64,000 nt of DNA. Origin: Sinotaia quadrata (Eukaryota > Mollusca > Gastropoda > Architaenioglossa > Viviparidae). Below the pieces are notes generated by a model, which saw nothing but the letters and a program-made list of their open reading frames with translations, was not told where the DNA came from and made no database searches. The position numbers were made by a program, and so were the translations under genes. Below are positions 24,501 through 33,272 of this stretch, one piece after another. The DNA lies in assembly GCA_028829895.1 (NCBI GenBank), contig CM054180.1:102872135-102936134 (forward strand), given 5' to 3'. The number at the start of each line of letters is the position of its first letter. The first letter of the stretch is position 1.

Positions 24501-25334
24501 TTATAAGATACTATAAAAATTAAAGGGACATAAATGTCAACCTTACATAGCTTAATAGCAATCATGGTTGTGATACTTCGCCCACAGTGTCAAACGTCAT
24601 TGCACGATGTGGCATAATTAGTAACATGATTTCATCAATACATGTTGTACAACATAGCATTTCATTTTTTGTTGGTATGCTCCAATAACAAGTTTAATGA
24701 GACTATAGCAAACTTCATGGTAAATTGTGTGCAGTTTTCTACTTTGAGAAAGATGTACAATGTATTCTCCAGGGAAGGAAGAAGCCATTGGTAAATAGCG
24801 TTTCTTTACAACTTCCTCTCTCATTGTTATAATTCTATTTACTTCAGCATTTTCTTCATGAATAAGGTTCGTTGATGATGCGAGGTTTTGTATGCATGTG
24901 TATATATGTGTGTGAATGTGTGTGTGTGTATATATGTGTGTGTATGTGTATGTGTGTGTGTGTGTGTGAGTCATTAACAGGGAATTTGTGCACCATGCTG
25001 TCTCAACAATTTTTTTTATGTTTATGACATTTTTCTTTTTTTTAGTTCTTTAATTATGAACTGTGCAGTATTCATTTCGAGACACATGACAGTTTCTCTT
25101 ATCCCAGCATGCACTTGCTCAAATGATGTCTAGACGTTTATTTACACTTTGAAAAAGAAGGACGGAATAATCGCAGCCAAAAGCTCTGGTTTTAGAATGA
25201 CCAACAGCTGCTTTATTCATCTTGATTTGTAGAAAGACAAGAACAAGGGGGACAACTCTGAGCTGAACACTTCAGGAGTTCCCAGTGAAACTCCAAGCGA
25301 TGCCAATTCGCACGAGGACGTCCCCAACGACTGA
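1164..25334 (+). CDS. TRPV-family cation channel, gene 1 (multi-exon)
   Basis: Exons at 1164-1217, 2904-2936, 3701-3906 (these three tentative), 8587-9045, 11322-12152, 13235-13953, 15413-15562, 20277-20692 and 25237-25334. All have AG/GT borders and the phases chain without a stop; about 890 residues from 8587. The order is that of TRPV channels: ankyrin repeats, S1-S6 with a pore loop, then a TRP helix ([15 protein letters not shown]). From family knowledge it should be a plasma-membrane tetrameric, calcium-permeable sensory channel; the stimulus cannot be read from sequence. Odd features are a 185-residue tandem-repeat insert in the ankyrin region and a GVDD selectivity filter. It is paralogous to gene 2, which faces it. 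The first coding exon was not found and may lie left of the window. Confidence 0.85.
1937..1978. repeat. CA-rich microsatellite (ACGC/AC)
   Basis: Alternating acgc then acac units; it gives open but meaningless frames on both strands. Confidence 0.9.
2904..2936 (+). CDS. Gene 1 candidate 5' mini-exon b (33 nt, tentative)
   Basis: Acceptor ctgcttgcag, donor caaag|gtaaaa. It reads [11 protein letters not shown] in phase 1-1, linking the exons at 1164 and 3701 without a stop. A 62-bp tandem duplication starts exactly at its donor and repeats a look-alike GT site. Support is the continuous frame only. Confidence 0.35.
2937..3070 (+). repeat. 62-bp tandem duplication at a candidate splice donor
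   Basis: Two nearly identical 62-bp units, each starting gtaaaatatcttttgaac, plus the start of a third. The first begins exactly at the donor of the mini-exon ending at 2936. Confidence 0.9.
3701..3906 (+). CDS. Gene 1 candidate 5' exon c (206 nt)
   Basis: The acceptor is ttggattttgaag and the donor is gaatttt|gtgagt, a strong site. It starts in phase 1 and ends in phase 0, matching the phase-0 start of the exon at 8587. The product ([20 protein letters not shown]..., then a Ser/Asn/Gln-rich tail) begins as an amphipathic, coiled-coil-like helix and has no membrane segment. Gene 2 has no equivalent here, so it is either a gene 1-specific N-terminus or an exon of a different gene. Confidence 0.5.
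4128..4280 (+). repeat. Three diverged tandem copies with internal inverted repeat
   Basis: Three units of roughly 50-55 bp, each containing gttggaaa ... tttccaaggtca, so each unit can fold into a small hairpin. Intronic if the left exons belong to gene 1. Confidence 0.75.
5817..5895 (+). repeat. (GAT)n microsatellite
   Basis: About 25 near-perfect gat units with one interruption. Confidence 0.95.
6253..6925 (-). mobile_element. Dispersed LTR family, truncated copy
   Basis: Begins TGTGGCGGAGTAA and continues through the family landmarks (gtcaacgtgacccgacctt; gtaagttgagactt) to about 6925, then loses similarity. Strand is nominal: + is defined here as the orientation starting TGTGACGCC. Confidence 0.8.
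7678..8065 (-). repeat. 33-bp minisatellite, about 12 copies
   Basis: The unit contains cacgactttagcgatataaa; the three copies nearest 7930-8040 are almost identical and copies diverge leftward. Because 33 is a multiple of three, the - strand shows two long open frames of repeated VLYIA-like peptides; these are not taken as genes. Confidence 0.92.
8450..8503 (+). repeat. (GA)n microsatellite
   Basis: Uninterrupted ga dinucleotides about 80 bp before a gene 1 acceptor. Confidence 0.95.
8587..9045 (+). CDS. Gene 1 exon: N-terminal ankyrin repeats
   Basis: Acceptor tttttaaattctag, donor gcgcag|gtaaag; phase 0-0, 153 codons. It begins with a charged helical stretch ([18 protein letters not shown]). 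Ankyrin-like repeats follow: [49 protein letters not shown] and the repeat spacing match the gene 2 exon at 47244-47780 and both exons end in phase 0. If the exons to the left are not part of the gene, the in-frame ATG at 8605 is the likely start. Confidence 0.85.
9046..10968 (+). other. Gene 1 intron, no further feature
   Basis: AT-rich intron sequence. Apart from short A/T runs and a small CA-rich patch near 9870 nothing was recognised. Confidence 0.6.
10969..11057 (+). repeat. (GA)n microsatellite, about 44 units
   Basis: Long pure ga run in the intron; apparent Arg-Glu proteins in it are artefacts. Confidence 0.97.
11322..12152 (+). CDS. Gene 1 exon: ankyrin repeat plus 10-residue tandem-repeat array
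   Basis: Acceptor tttctttaacag, donor aaagag|gtatgc; phase 0-0, 277 codons against 84 in the matching gene 2 exon. The first 74 codons align without gaps to gene 2 over [11 protein letters not shown] / MGETPLSIAAL, a canonical ankyrin helix pair. Then come 18 full copies and one half copy of [10 protein letters not shown] (11544-12098), a 17-codon linker and the donor. The extra length is almost entirely the array. Confidence 0.9.
11544..12098 (+). repeat. In-frame 30-bp minisatellite, 18.5 copies, inside gene 1
   Basis: The 30-bp unit encodes [10 protein letters not shown]. Copies differ mainly at silent third positions (Val gtg/gtt/gta, Asn aac/aat). Amino-acid changes are few: Ala to Thr in copy 4, Ala to Pro in 10 and 15, Gly to Glu in 11 and 16, Asn to Asp in 12. 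No copy has an indel or stop. Copies 9-13 and 14-18 share the same series of variants, so a 150-bp block was duplicated. The antisense frame is also open, as expected for a short repeat. Confidence 0.97.
12234..12356 (+). repeat. (TG)n microsatellite after the minisatellite exon
   Basis: About 60 tg units with tgcg and tgta interruptions, starting 80 bp past the donor at 12153. Confidence 0.95.
12733..13145 (+). mobile_element. Dispersed LTR family, truncated copy
   Basis: Carries the landmarks ctctcacttggcgga, tgcacgtggaaaacttctt and gcgagcacctatccgcc in family order. Both outer ends are lost. It lies about 90 bp before the acceptor at 13234. Confidence 0.75.
13235..13953 (+). CDS. Gene 1 exon: last ankyrin repeat and S1 to S3
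   Basis: Acceptor ttcaaaagcag, donor gatctg|gtatgt; starts in phase 0, ends in phase 2. Exon residues 1-70 hold the terminal ankyrin repeat ([20 protein letters not shown]) and the linker with [11 protein letters not shown] Pro/Ser-rich spacer (about 78-105) and [16 protein letters not shown] follow. Membrane segments are S1 near 141-168, S2 near 181-205 and the start of S3 near 224-239. The gene 2 exon at 40817-41700 has the same phases and layout but a longer spacer and a longer S1-S2 loop. Confidence 0.9.
14013..14104 (+). repeat. (TG)n microsatellite
   Basis: About 45 tg units starting 60 bp after the donor at 13954. Confidence 0.95.
14105..15412 (+). other. Gene 1 intron, no further feature
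   Basis: AT-rich intron. A roughly 110-bp diverged direct repeat is visible around 14250-14450 (aataaagacctcat... / gataaagaccttcat...). Nothing else was recognised. Confidence 0.6.
15413..15562 (+). CDS. Gene 1 exon: end of S3, S4 and S4-S5 linker (150 nt)
   Basis: Acceptor gttaatgaatag, donor gtttgag|gtaact; phase 2-2, exactly 150 nt as in gene 2. Too short for a simple ORF scan, it was found by phase and homology. It reads [16 protein letters not shown], then [16 protein letters not shown] (S4) and the linker ending in LLGDGL, which resembles the TRPV S4-S5 linker. It completes the Trp codon split from the previous exon. Confidence 0.9.
16068..17995 (+). pseudogene. Decayed Mutator-like (MULE) transposase, 5' part
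   Basis: Broken by many stops and frameshifts, but family-like patches keep their order: [18 protein letters not shown] basic start, [29 protein letters not shown] region, [26 protein letters not shown], a run resembling [10 protein letters not shown], and [20 protein letters not shown] near the end. These resemble the animal Mutator-like transposase family. It sits in the intron between gene 1 exons ending 15562 and starting 20277, on the same strand, and is cut at 17995 by a solo LTR. Confidence 0.75.
17996..19591 (+). mobile_element. Solo LTR, full length, with perfect 5-bp target duplication
   Basis: Starts TGTGACACG and ends CTGTAACA, so it has TG...CA ends. The 5 bp before (17991-17995) and after (19592-19596) are both GAAGC. 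It interrupts the MULE transposase remnant. At 1,596 bp it is the clearest member of the family and defines its limits. No internal coding region is present. Confidence 0.9.
19597..19710 (+). pseudogene. Decayed Mutator-like transposase, 3' part
   Basis: Directly after the LTR target duplication the sequence reads [15 protein letters not shown] in a frame that continues the MULE remnant if the LTR and one target copy are removed. It ends near 19710. Confidence 0.6.
20277..20692 (+). CDS. Gene 1 exon: S5, pore loop, S6 and TRP helix
   Basis: Acceptor ttttgtacacag, donor tcaacag|gtaaaa; starts in phase 2, ends in phase 1. In order: S5 ([19 protein letters not shown]), a turret with [10 protein letters not shown], the pore helix and filter ([13 protein letters not shown]), S6 ([21 protein letters not shown]) and the TRP helix ([10 protein letters not shown]). 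The filter is at 20416-20427. A second, weaker donor after the GAA at 20655 would also stay in frame with the last exon; the longer form is favoured because gene 2 conserves the following residues. Confidence 0.92.
21047..22782 (+). mobile_element. Dispersed LTR family, near-complete copy with internal microsatellite
   Basis: Begins TGTGACACAATGCC and ends near gttactccgcca. It contains a CA/TG microsatellite block at 21482-21620. The 3' end is eroded, and no clean target duplication was found (left flank GATAG). It lies in the last gene 1 intron. Confidence 0.85.
21482..21620 (+). repeat. Inverted microsatellite: (CA)n then (TG)n
   Basis: About 24 ca units, a 16-nt spacer with tatttacatatatgcg, then about 37 tg units. 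The arms are complementary and could form a long hairpin. Confidence 0.95.
22829..23040 (+). repeat. 45-bp minisatellite, about 4.5 copies
   Basis: The unit contains attaatcattattatgcaaa and is nearly invariant. Being 15 codons long and stop-free it opens frames on both strands; not taken as coding. Confidence 0.95.
23602..23785 (+). repeat. 78-79-bp tandem repeat, 2.3 copies
   Basis: Units begin tatcaatgtta and contain gatattgatgaggtta and agctgggggtgagtg. Confidence 0.9.
24014..24105 (+). repeat. 20-bp minisatellite
   Basis: Four to five copies of cacatgcccaaacatacaca with near-perfect identity. Confidence 0.93.
25237..25334 (+). CDS. Gene 1 last exon: short hydrophilic C-terminus
   Basis: Joined in phase 1 to the exon ending at 20692 it reads [15 protein letters not shown]... 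to VPND and a TGA at 25332. The acceptor is gatttgtagaaag. The nearer AG at 25232 would either give a short frame-shifted tail or pair in frame with the alternative donor at 20655. The acidic, Ser/Asn/Pro-rich composition and local GC rise look coding. Like gene 2, the gene then ends in a short charged tail. Confidence 0.65.
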
Positions 25335-25524
25335 TGCTAATTCTGCAAACAATTCGCATTCAGCACCAGGTGGAACAGATTGCTAATAGGAATTAGATTG
25401 AAGGCGAAGAAAGAAGAATTACCTGACCGAAGACGAAGATGATAGTGATGATGCTGGTAGTTGTGATGATGATGATCTGTTAGAACAAGTCTTGAACTGT
25501 CTTTCTAACCCACATATTTCACAT

Positions 25525-27340
25525 GTTACATGTTATCTCTGTACTTTGTAGTTGTAGTGAAACCTCAGCTCTGTACATCGTAGTTGTACTGATACCTCAG
25601 CTCAGTAAGTCGTAGTTGTACTGTGTGACGCCAACACCACTTGGTAAAGGATATGATTAAGTAATTAATCATCCAAAACTAATTACAAGTGATGAGAATC
25701 TTAATTTATGTTATTAATGATCCTCCAGAAGAAACCACTCGCCTCTCTCACTTGGTAGATGAACGTGCTTTTTAAATATTTTCTATCTTCCACAACATTA
25801 AAGATGAACTTTTACTGTCACACAATATTCCTAAGGTAGAAACTTTCTTATTAAAGGAGAAGACAAATCCATCTTTAATCTATATTTAGTGAGCCCCCCA
25901 TCCAGCCATTTTCTTCTCCAAAATAAGATTATCAATATATATAAGCAGGTCAATAAATATATTAAATCAACAATCATATATATATATGAATAATTTCTAT
26001 ATTACACAATTTTTTATCCAAAAATATACAATTCAGCAATTCAATACAAATCACAAGATAGTTTTTATCAGAGAAAAGAAATGGAGATATTAGAGATAAA
26101 CGATAATAGTTGTTTACATAACCTGAATTAAGTGCTGTCACAAAAGTCTTTTGTGTGCTATCATAGGTTTTTGTCCACATTAACAGGTCTTTCTCTACAA
26201 TGACAAAAAACTGAAGCGCTATTCGCATGAAGCAAACTTGAGTACCACATTGCTGTGTCAGTTCCTTCAAGCAGAATAACAATTGTATTGATTTCTGGTA
26301 ACTTCTCTTTACCAGGAATTGTTCATGTAATCAGCATATCTTGCCACCATACATCAAAGAAGTGTAGTGTATCTCCCCACTTACACACTGCTCCATGCCT
26401 TTACCGTGGTCGGTCATAGCAGTTCATAAACAGTAACCAGGATTCAAATCACACAAAGAAAGAAAGTAAAAAAGGCCACTTGTCCTGAAATATATAATCA
26501 AGGAGCAAGGCTCTGTTTCCAGTTCACTTTATAACTCCATTCTTTTTTACATTCTATTCTCAATTTAAAATTTCCTGCAACGATATTTATTAGCTCGATG
26601 CATGCACTTAGCAGAATAAATAAAGCATATCAAAACAACTACATACTTAAGCTTCAGGTTGGAAGCCACCACTGACTGTTTACGAGCAGATTAGTTCAAA
26701 CATTTGTAGAAATAATAGTCTACTCACATAATACATCTTGTTAAACCACAAGTGTAACATATCAATAGCAAAATGCACATAATATTTCTAAGTCCATTCT
26801 CTCTCAACCAGTCACATAACTCAAAATCAAGCTAATGGCCGCCCATCTAATCTGGACTTCTTTGCCACTTCAAATCCAAGTAATCAGACAATAGATTTAT
26901 CTACAGCAGGTAAACTTTTAGATCTCATCCCATTGGCTGGTCTCATTCTCGTAAATCATAACCATTGGATAATAAAATCTACTCGCCCAGTTGGGATGGT
27001 TTGCGTTATATCAGCAATTTCTAGCATATTGTTGACTAGGGTGTTTATTTCAACTCAGACACGTTCAAAAATACCGTCATAAGAAGTGCCTACGGTCGGC
27101 TTACTCTGACAATTTAAAAATTTATATAACAATTAAATTTATAAATTTATAAATTTATGATAGGCAAATTTATTCTGCCACATAATGATACCTCAGCTAT
27201 GTACTTCGTAGTTTTATTGATACCTCAATTCCGTATTTTGTAGTTATACTGATGCCTCAGCTCTGTACGTTGTAGTTGTACTAATATCTCAGCTCTGTAC
27301 TTCTAGTTGTATTGATGCCTCAGTTCTGTACTTTGCGACT
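25525..27340 (+). repeat. About 32-bp tandem repeat in the gene 1 3' flank, split by an LTR
   Basis: Units with gtagttgtactgatacctca occur at 25525-25623 and resume at 27183-27340; the LTR at 25624-27182 lies between them. The array starts about 190 bp after the gene 1 stop, so it is probably 3' UTR or just beyond. Confidence 0.85.
25624..27182 (+). mobile_element. Solo LTR, full length, in the gene 1 3' flank
   Basis: Starts TGTGACGCCAACACC and ends ATTCTGCCACA. Flanks are TACTG and TAATG, a 4/5 match consistent with an aged 5-bp target duplication. The surrounding tandem repeat proves the insertion limits. It contains AATAAA at 25952, a possible polyadenylation signal for gene 1. Confidence 0.9.
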
Positions 27341-30300
27341 AAAGATTCACGATGCACAATCACAAATGAGTATTTCACATTCACTATACATTATTTATAT
27401 ATAATAATTTTCAGTTTTATAATGTATTATTTTTGTATGGCCATTTTCTATAAGGTATGAAATGTATTTATCTAGATAATGTCTTGATGTAATACCGAAT
27501 TTATTAATTATGAGGCACTTACACACATTGCATTATCATATTCAGTTAGTATTATCTAGCTCAAGAATATTTTATATTTATCTATGTACATGTCATTGTG
27601 ATAATAAATAACTATATGCTTTGACCAATGTTTATAAAAGTAAAACAATATTTTAACCAGTTTAATTAGGACATATCACCCGCTCTACAGGTTTGTTAAA
27701 TAATGTTAATATATTTAAGCATTTATCGCAATAGCAGGTTCAAAGCAATCTAAATTTGTAATGAAACATTCACTACTAACAAAGGTCCATTGTAAATGAG
27801 TGTGTATATAATTAAACATGATATCATGAGATGGATCCTAACTACACGTACGACAGTGATAAATTAACAAGGAAGTGATATTTTACTGATAGATCATTAC
27901 ACGTTTGAGCGATGAATTCCTGACGTGTATCGGTAACAGGTTCAAACACAGAAAAATGCATTATTTGCATTATAGTAGTGAAACATCTTAACATATGTTT
28001 ATCCCTACAAAATATATCTTAATTACTTTGTTTGGCAATAATTTAAATGCAAATAAACCATAAATGCACAAGACACGTGTACATTAATACGAGAGCATAA
28101 TATGCACTTCTAATATCTGTGCAATTTTTCTAGGCAAATAAAGTGAAGTCGACTGTAATTTCTCCAGGACATTTTAAATAAAAATAATAATGAAATATTC
28201 CATTCTACTTACACTATATATACAGTTATTTTTTAAAATATCTTTAGCAGAAGAAAATCACAAATAAGTACTTTGCAAAAAGTTCAGTACAATACGAAGT
28301 GTTTTAAAATCAAATCACACACTTTTGAAACATTTCAAGCAAAACACTGCTAACAGAGGGCTGTTATAAGAAAAACGAAATTCACTAAGGTAAAACGAAA
28401 TCAGGGCCCAATATCCTTATAAGGAATCGAAATCCACTAAAGTAAAACGAAATCAGGGCCCAATATCCTTATAAGAAATAGAAATCTACTACTAATATAT
28501 CTGAACACAATTGCATCATCATGAAAGATAGCTGCGTACTGTTATGTATGTGAAATGCACTATTTTGTGTGGCCGAAAATCATTTCTGTGATATATATGT
28601 TGGGGGATCTCGTTTGCTATTATATAACCTGTAAGATTTTAGTATTGTGAATATATACATTATGTCATGTCGGGACGTTATGTTTTCGAAGAATATGAGA
28701 GAATAAAGTGACACCAAATATTATTTGTTTGCATTTCTCTTTGATTTGCCAACTGGACGTACCAATGGAGTGAATTCGATAAAGAATATTGTTGTAATGT
28801 GCTATTACTCTCCCCTTAGTTTACGGATACACATGACGTGATTGGCTAGACACCAAAACACCAGAGTGATAGATAAGAACAGACAGATAACTCTCGCCCT
28901 GAATCACACTCAGACATAGATTGAGAAAGAAATACATAAACAGAAAAAATCCGAATAAAAGACATAACAGACTATTTATATTTAAAAAAACCAAAGCAAA
29001 TGTTAACATCGTTTGTCTATATCTGTATATTAACCCCACTGAAACTACTTCAGTTCAGTCTCACGATTGCCTACACTGCATGTATTAGTAAAGAAACACT
29101 ACTTCAACAATCTTTTAACAAACTATATTTTGTGATGACGTTCATGTGAAACTAACTAAAATTGTATATCATTCACTTTGTTTCATTTTTATTTTAAAAG
29201 AATGCAACGATTTTCTAGACTGTACTTTACCTGGATTGTAAGTATTTCAGAGCTAGAAAATGTGACTTTTTGCTGGGAGATAGGCAAGATGTTAATTCTT
29301 CACCACCCCAACCATCCAATCACAGTACGGCGCTATAATACGTCCTATATCTGTTATGATTATTATTATAAATATCTTATCATTTAATAATGCATAATCA
29401 TTTATCAGTGACTAAATTCTTATTTTAGGATCTGTTTTCCTGTATTAATGTCACATCCATACCCCACTGTAAATAAACGTTTTATCGACACATCGCAGGT
29501 GAAACTTCTTACTTAAGGAATAATGCATTTCATCCACTTCTAGATTTCATCCTATCACTGACTCGTCACGCTCCCTCCCACCCACTGACTACTCCAGACA
29601 TGTACCAATTAACGTGCATAAGAAGAGATTAAGAAATAAAGATTTATTTTAAAAATAACCATATCATAAATAAATATTAACCCGACAAAGACGATTCATG
29701 AGTCAATCACAGGCAATCACCCAAAATAAGGAAGCAGTGTTGAGAATCCCAAAAGAACAAGAAAGACACGCCCTAAGAATATTCAGGTGTGATGCTTTAA
29801 TTCAGTCTATATAATTTTCTGTACTCCCTCTCTCTCTCTCTCCAGTCACTCAACTTACATGTCTGCAAGAGAATTGTTAGCCTTCATACACACTTCACTT
29901 GACACATCTGTTATAAACTTGATTGATCTATAACTAAGTCATACATTCAATAATACAGAATTAATCTAAGATTAACATAATTGATATCAGTAAATCAACC
30001 CAGAATATACAGTATATCTAGATCAAGGAACAAATTCGTTCTAAGTCCAACACATGAAGTAATAATTCTAATATACAAATTATTTTAAATTCATTCTCAC
30101 ATATTCTACCAGACAACCCACAACTGCTCATGGTCTGCCTTTGGAACCAGACTTCAAATAACGATTGCAAGTATTGAAAGAGAGTTTGACTTGGCCATTT
30201 ATACTAGCTTCGAATGTCAGCTTAACCGGAGTCACTCATCTCACCACCACCCAGGCCACCATTCATCTCAGTGATGTTTGCAACTAAGCTATGAGTCATT

Positions 30301-30687
30301 ATTCTATCCACATCAACTTAGCTCACACAGAAATGTGATAAATGAATGGCTACCTACACCTTCCCATTAATCTTCTTTCCATCAGGCAAGAGTGACTCTT
30401 GAGTATCACACACACCTTCTGGATTGTCATGTGTGTTAGAAAAATGGAAGATAAGTAATATAGAAAAGTAGACTGACGATTCTAGAAAATATCTCTGGGA
30501 TAATTTTATTGATCTGATTTCTGTAAAGTCAACTGGTACTTTGTATAAATCTTGAATAGGATTATTTGATGATGATTTTAATTATAACAATAAAACAACT
30601 TTAAAATAACTTGAATGAATAGCTTGAAAGAAAACTAAGCTTTTGTTCACTTTGTGTTGGTTTTTATTTATTTACATCACACTAACA
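27341..30687. other. Intergenic region between the two channel genes
   Basis: AT-rich, with no gene recognised. A 52-bp tandem pair lies at 28375-28492 (shared gtaaaacgaaatcagggccc). The stretch about 29450-30450 differs in texture and could be an unidentified repeat. Confidence 0.55.
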
Positions 30688-30712
30688 TAGATAGATAGAA
30701 AGACAGACAGAC

Positions 30713-30761
<49 letters not shown>

Positions 30762-30762
30762 T
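30688..30762 (+). repeat. (GATA)n microsatellite
   Basis: About 17 gata units with gaca variants at the left edge. Confidence 0.95.
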
Positions 30763-33272
30763 TCAAATCAAGTCCTCCAATCGTCTCTTCTTGCTGTTTC
30801 GGAGAGTTCACCACAGTCATCTCCCTTTGATCGAAATAAACTTATCTTCTAATGTAACTAGGCGCTAATAGTGTTCGACGAAGATCATCTTTTTGAAGCG
30901 AAGTTCACATCATTCACGATCGGGTGTAGTTTACATCTTTTGTGATTCTGAACAGCTTTTACGGCACTTGTCCTCATGTATTATGCCTTACTTCACCCAT
31001 CACCACCCTTACTGTGCAAAAAAATTACTTCGTGAAGAACCTGAATTATTCCTGAATATCCCGATGTTTGTTTAATGTAGTTAGACTAATTGACGCAAAA
31101 TTCAGATGTCTGTGGTGAGAGTTTGGATTTATTAGCGAACATTTTAAAAAATAAAGTGCTGAATTTCTCTACATAATAGATTGAGGTATTGCCCAGTGGT
31201 GGGTCCCTAAAATTTCCCCTTGTAGAGTCTATACGCAAACAAACAAAAAAAAAGAAAAGAAACGTGTTTTACTTCGCGTGCAGTACTCTCTATCAGACTT
31301 AAGCTGGACCGATGACTGGTAGAGCATCTTGTCATTTATTTGTTATTTACTTTTACCATCTTGTCATTCATTTGTTATTTACTTTATCTCCAATATTATC
31401 TTCGTCTACCCTACATGATCGTGATCGACAACAAGTATTACCTTATTATTCTTTTGTTTTTTCTTTACCATCACTTTTATCATCAGTCATCGTACACAAG
31501 CGTGACCGACAACAGTTAATTCTGCATTATTATTCTTTTTTCCCTTTACCTCCATATTTATCTTCATACATCGTTGGTAAACATGACCTCGGGACCGATT
31601 TTTTCACCAATATTATTTTATTTTCTGCTCCAATTCTTTTTATTTTTATTTTTATGCTGTTGTTATTACTCAGTCTTTTCCAACAATTTCTGTTGATTGT
31701 TGGTTTGGAACTAATGTATCAGAATCTTTCCAAAATTCTGGAAGATCCAAGGTTTACGGAGTATGTGGAGCTTACGAAAAGTGCTGCTTTTAGTAGTGAG
31801 GTGAGTCTGTGGTTTCCAGGTAACTTATTCAGATAGCCTTCCAACTCAGATGTTATGTTCCCCAAAGCTCCTATCACTACAGACTTTTTTTTTACAAGCC
31901 ACAGTCTCTGGATTTATATTTTGAGATCATGATATATTGTATTTCTTTTCTTTCTTCTCTTTTGACGTTTTTATCACTTGGAACCATAAATTGAAGTTTG
32001 CTGCTGTTCTGTTATACTTATTGAGAACTACAATGTCTGATCTTCGCACAAGAAGTAGTAGTAGTAGTTTTGTTATTGTTACTCTAATGATGATGGTAAT
32101 GATGATGGTGATGATGATGGTGATGATGATGGTGATGATGATGATTGTTGTTGTTGTTCTTGTTGTTATATTAGGTCTACTCACTGAAAAGATAGTGGCT
32201 CTAACATTGAAACATTCATCAGTCGAAGAACAGGCCAGAGTCAGACTCATTGTTATTTTCCAATTTGCGAAATACATGCCTCTGACTTCCATCATTTACA
32301 GGGGGCGTTATAGAACACAAAACTGAGGAAGTTACGGATGAGGTTTGGAAATAAAGAACTGTTGCAAGATTAGGAAAGTATAAAAAGGAACTTAATGTCG
32401 AAGGCACAGCCTTTCATTTGTTCTTTGCTGTGACGATTTTAATGGCTGCTGTCACTGGTTTTACGTTCAGTGAAGACTTTCGAACTTATTCTGGCTGAAG
32501 CGGTGAGTTTTTAAGCTAACCTGTGTCTCAAGGAATATTCGTACAAAAAAAACAAATAAATCGTCAAAACTGCTCAAAATAAATGTTTTGTGGAACTATT
32601 AAATCAGCCGTCAACTCTGCAAAGTAAGCTATATAGGTAACTTTAAATTTTACATTGATGATAGTATTAACACCTATTATAATTCATTTTCGAATTTATT
32701 CCATATGACCTGATTGAGTATAATAGTTAATTTACTTTAAATGTTTGCTATGCTTTGACTGATGTGAAAGTTTTCACCTTCAAACCAGATAGAAGAAAAT
32801 TTCTGACGTCAAAAGAGTGGGTGAAAATTAAAATTGCCTTATAGCTCGTTCAAAGAGTGCCAGTAGACGGCGTGATATTTTAGTAATCAGCAAATGACTC
32901 TTTCTTGCCATTATTAGAGTAAAGTTATTAGTATGGGTTTGTTTGCTTCTTTATTTTAAAAGAGGGTGCAAATGAAATTTCTTTCCATTCTCATTCGGCA
33001 TGAAAGTACACGTATTGTTTATATTAGTGGGGCACATGATATAGAGTAACTATGGTGTGAAATATAAGTATGTTAACAGAACTTGTTAAGACCTATTATC
33101 GATGTAACTTCAGGTTGTTATTAGATTTAAATATTTCCTTATTATGAAGCTGGGGGGTCTAAGATCTATTATTGGTATATCTTTAGAGTGCTTTCAGATT
33201 CGCATGTTTCTTCACTGTGAAGATAGGGGATCAAAAACCTATTATCGATATAGTTTCAGAGTACTTTTAGAC
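30763..33272. other. Intergenic region, one unassigned ORF
   Basis: An ORF at 31312-31836 (+) contains two diverged copies of a 90-100-bp unit followed by QNLSKILEDPRFTEYVEL; it has no recognisable domain. A (GAT)n run is at 32080-32150. A short stretch at 33110-33260 is a diverged tandem pair. No gene is claimed. Confidence 0.45.

Larger units (their letters stand above)
23041..25236 (+). other. Last gene 1 intron, miscellaneous repeats
   Basis: Contains a GC-rich patch (about 23430-23535), a 78-79-bp tandem repeat, a 20-bp minisatellite and a TG microsatellite (24897-24968). The stretch 24130-24360 reads [19 protein letters not shown] in one frame and may be a transposon fragment of unknown family. 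Confidence 0.5.

Noticed and set aside
29178..29387. Possible exon (QRFSRLYFTW with donor gtaagt)
   Set aside because: No in-phase partner and no homology to the channel tails.
31312..31836. 174-codon ORF as a membrane protein gene
   Set aside because: Hydrophobic because of T/A-rich diverged tandem repeats; no domain, no clear splice sites. Left as an unassigned stretch.
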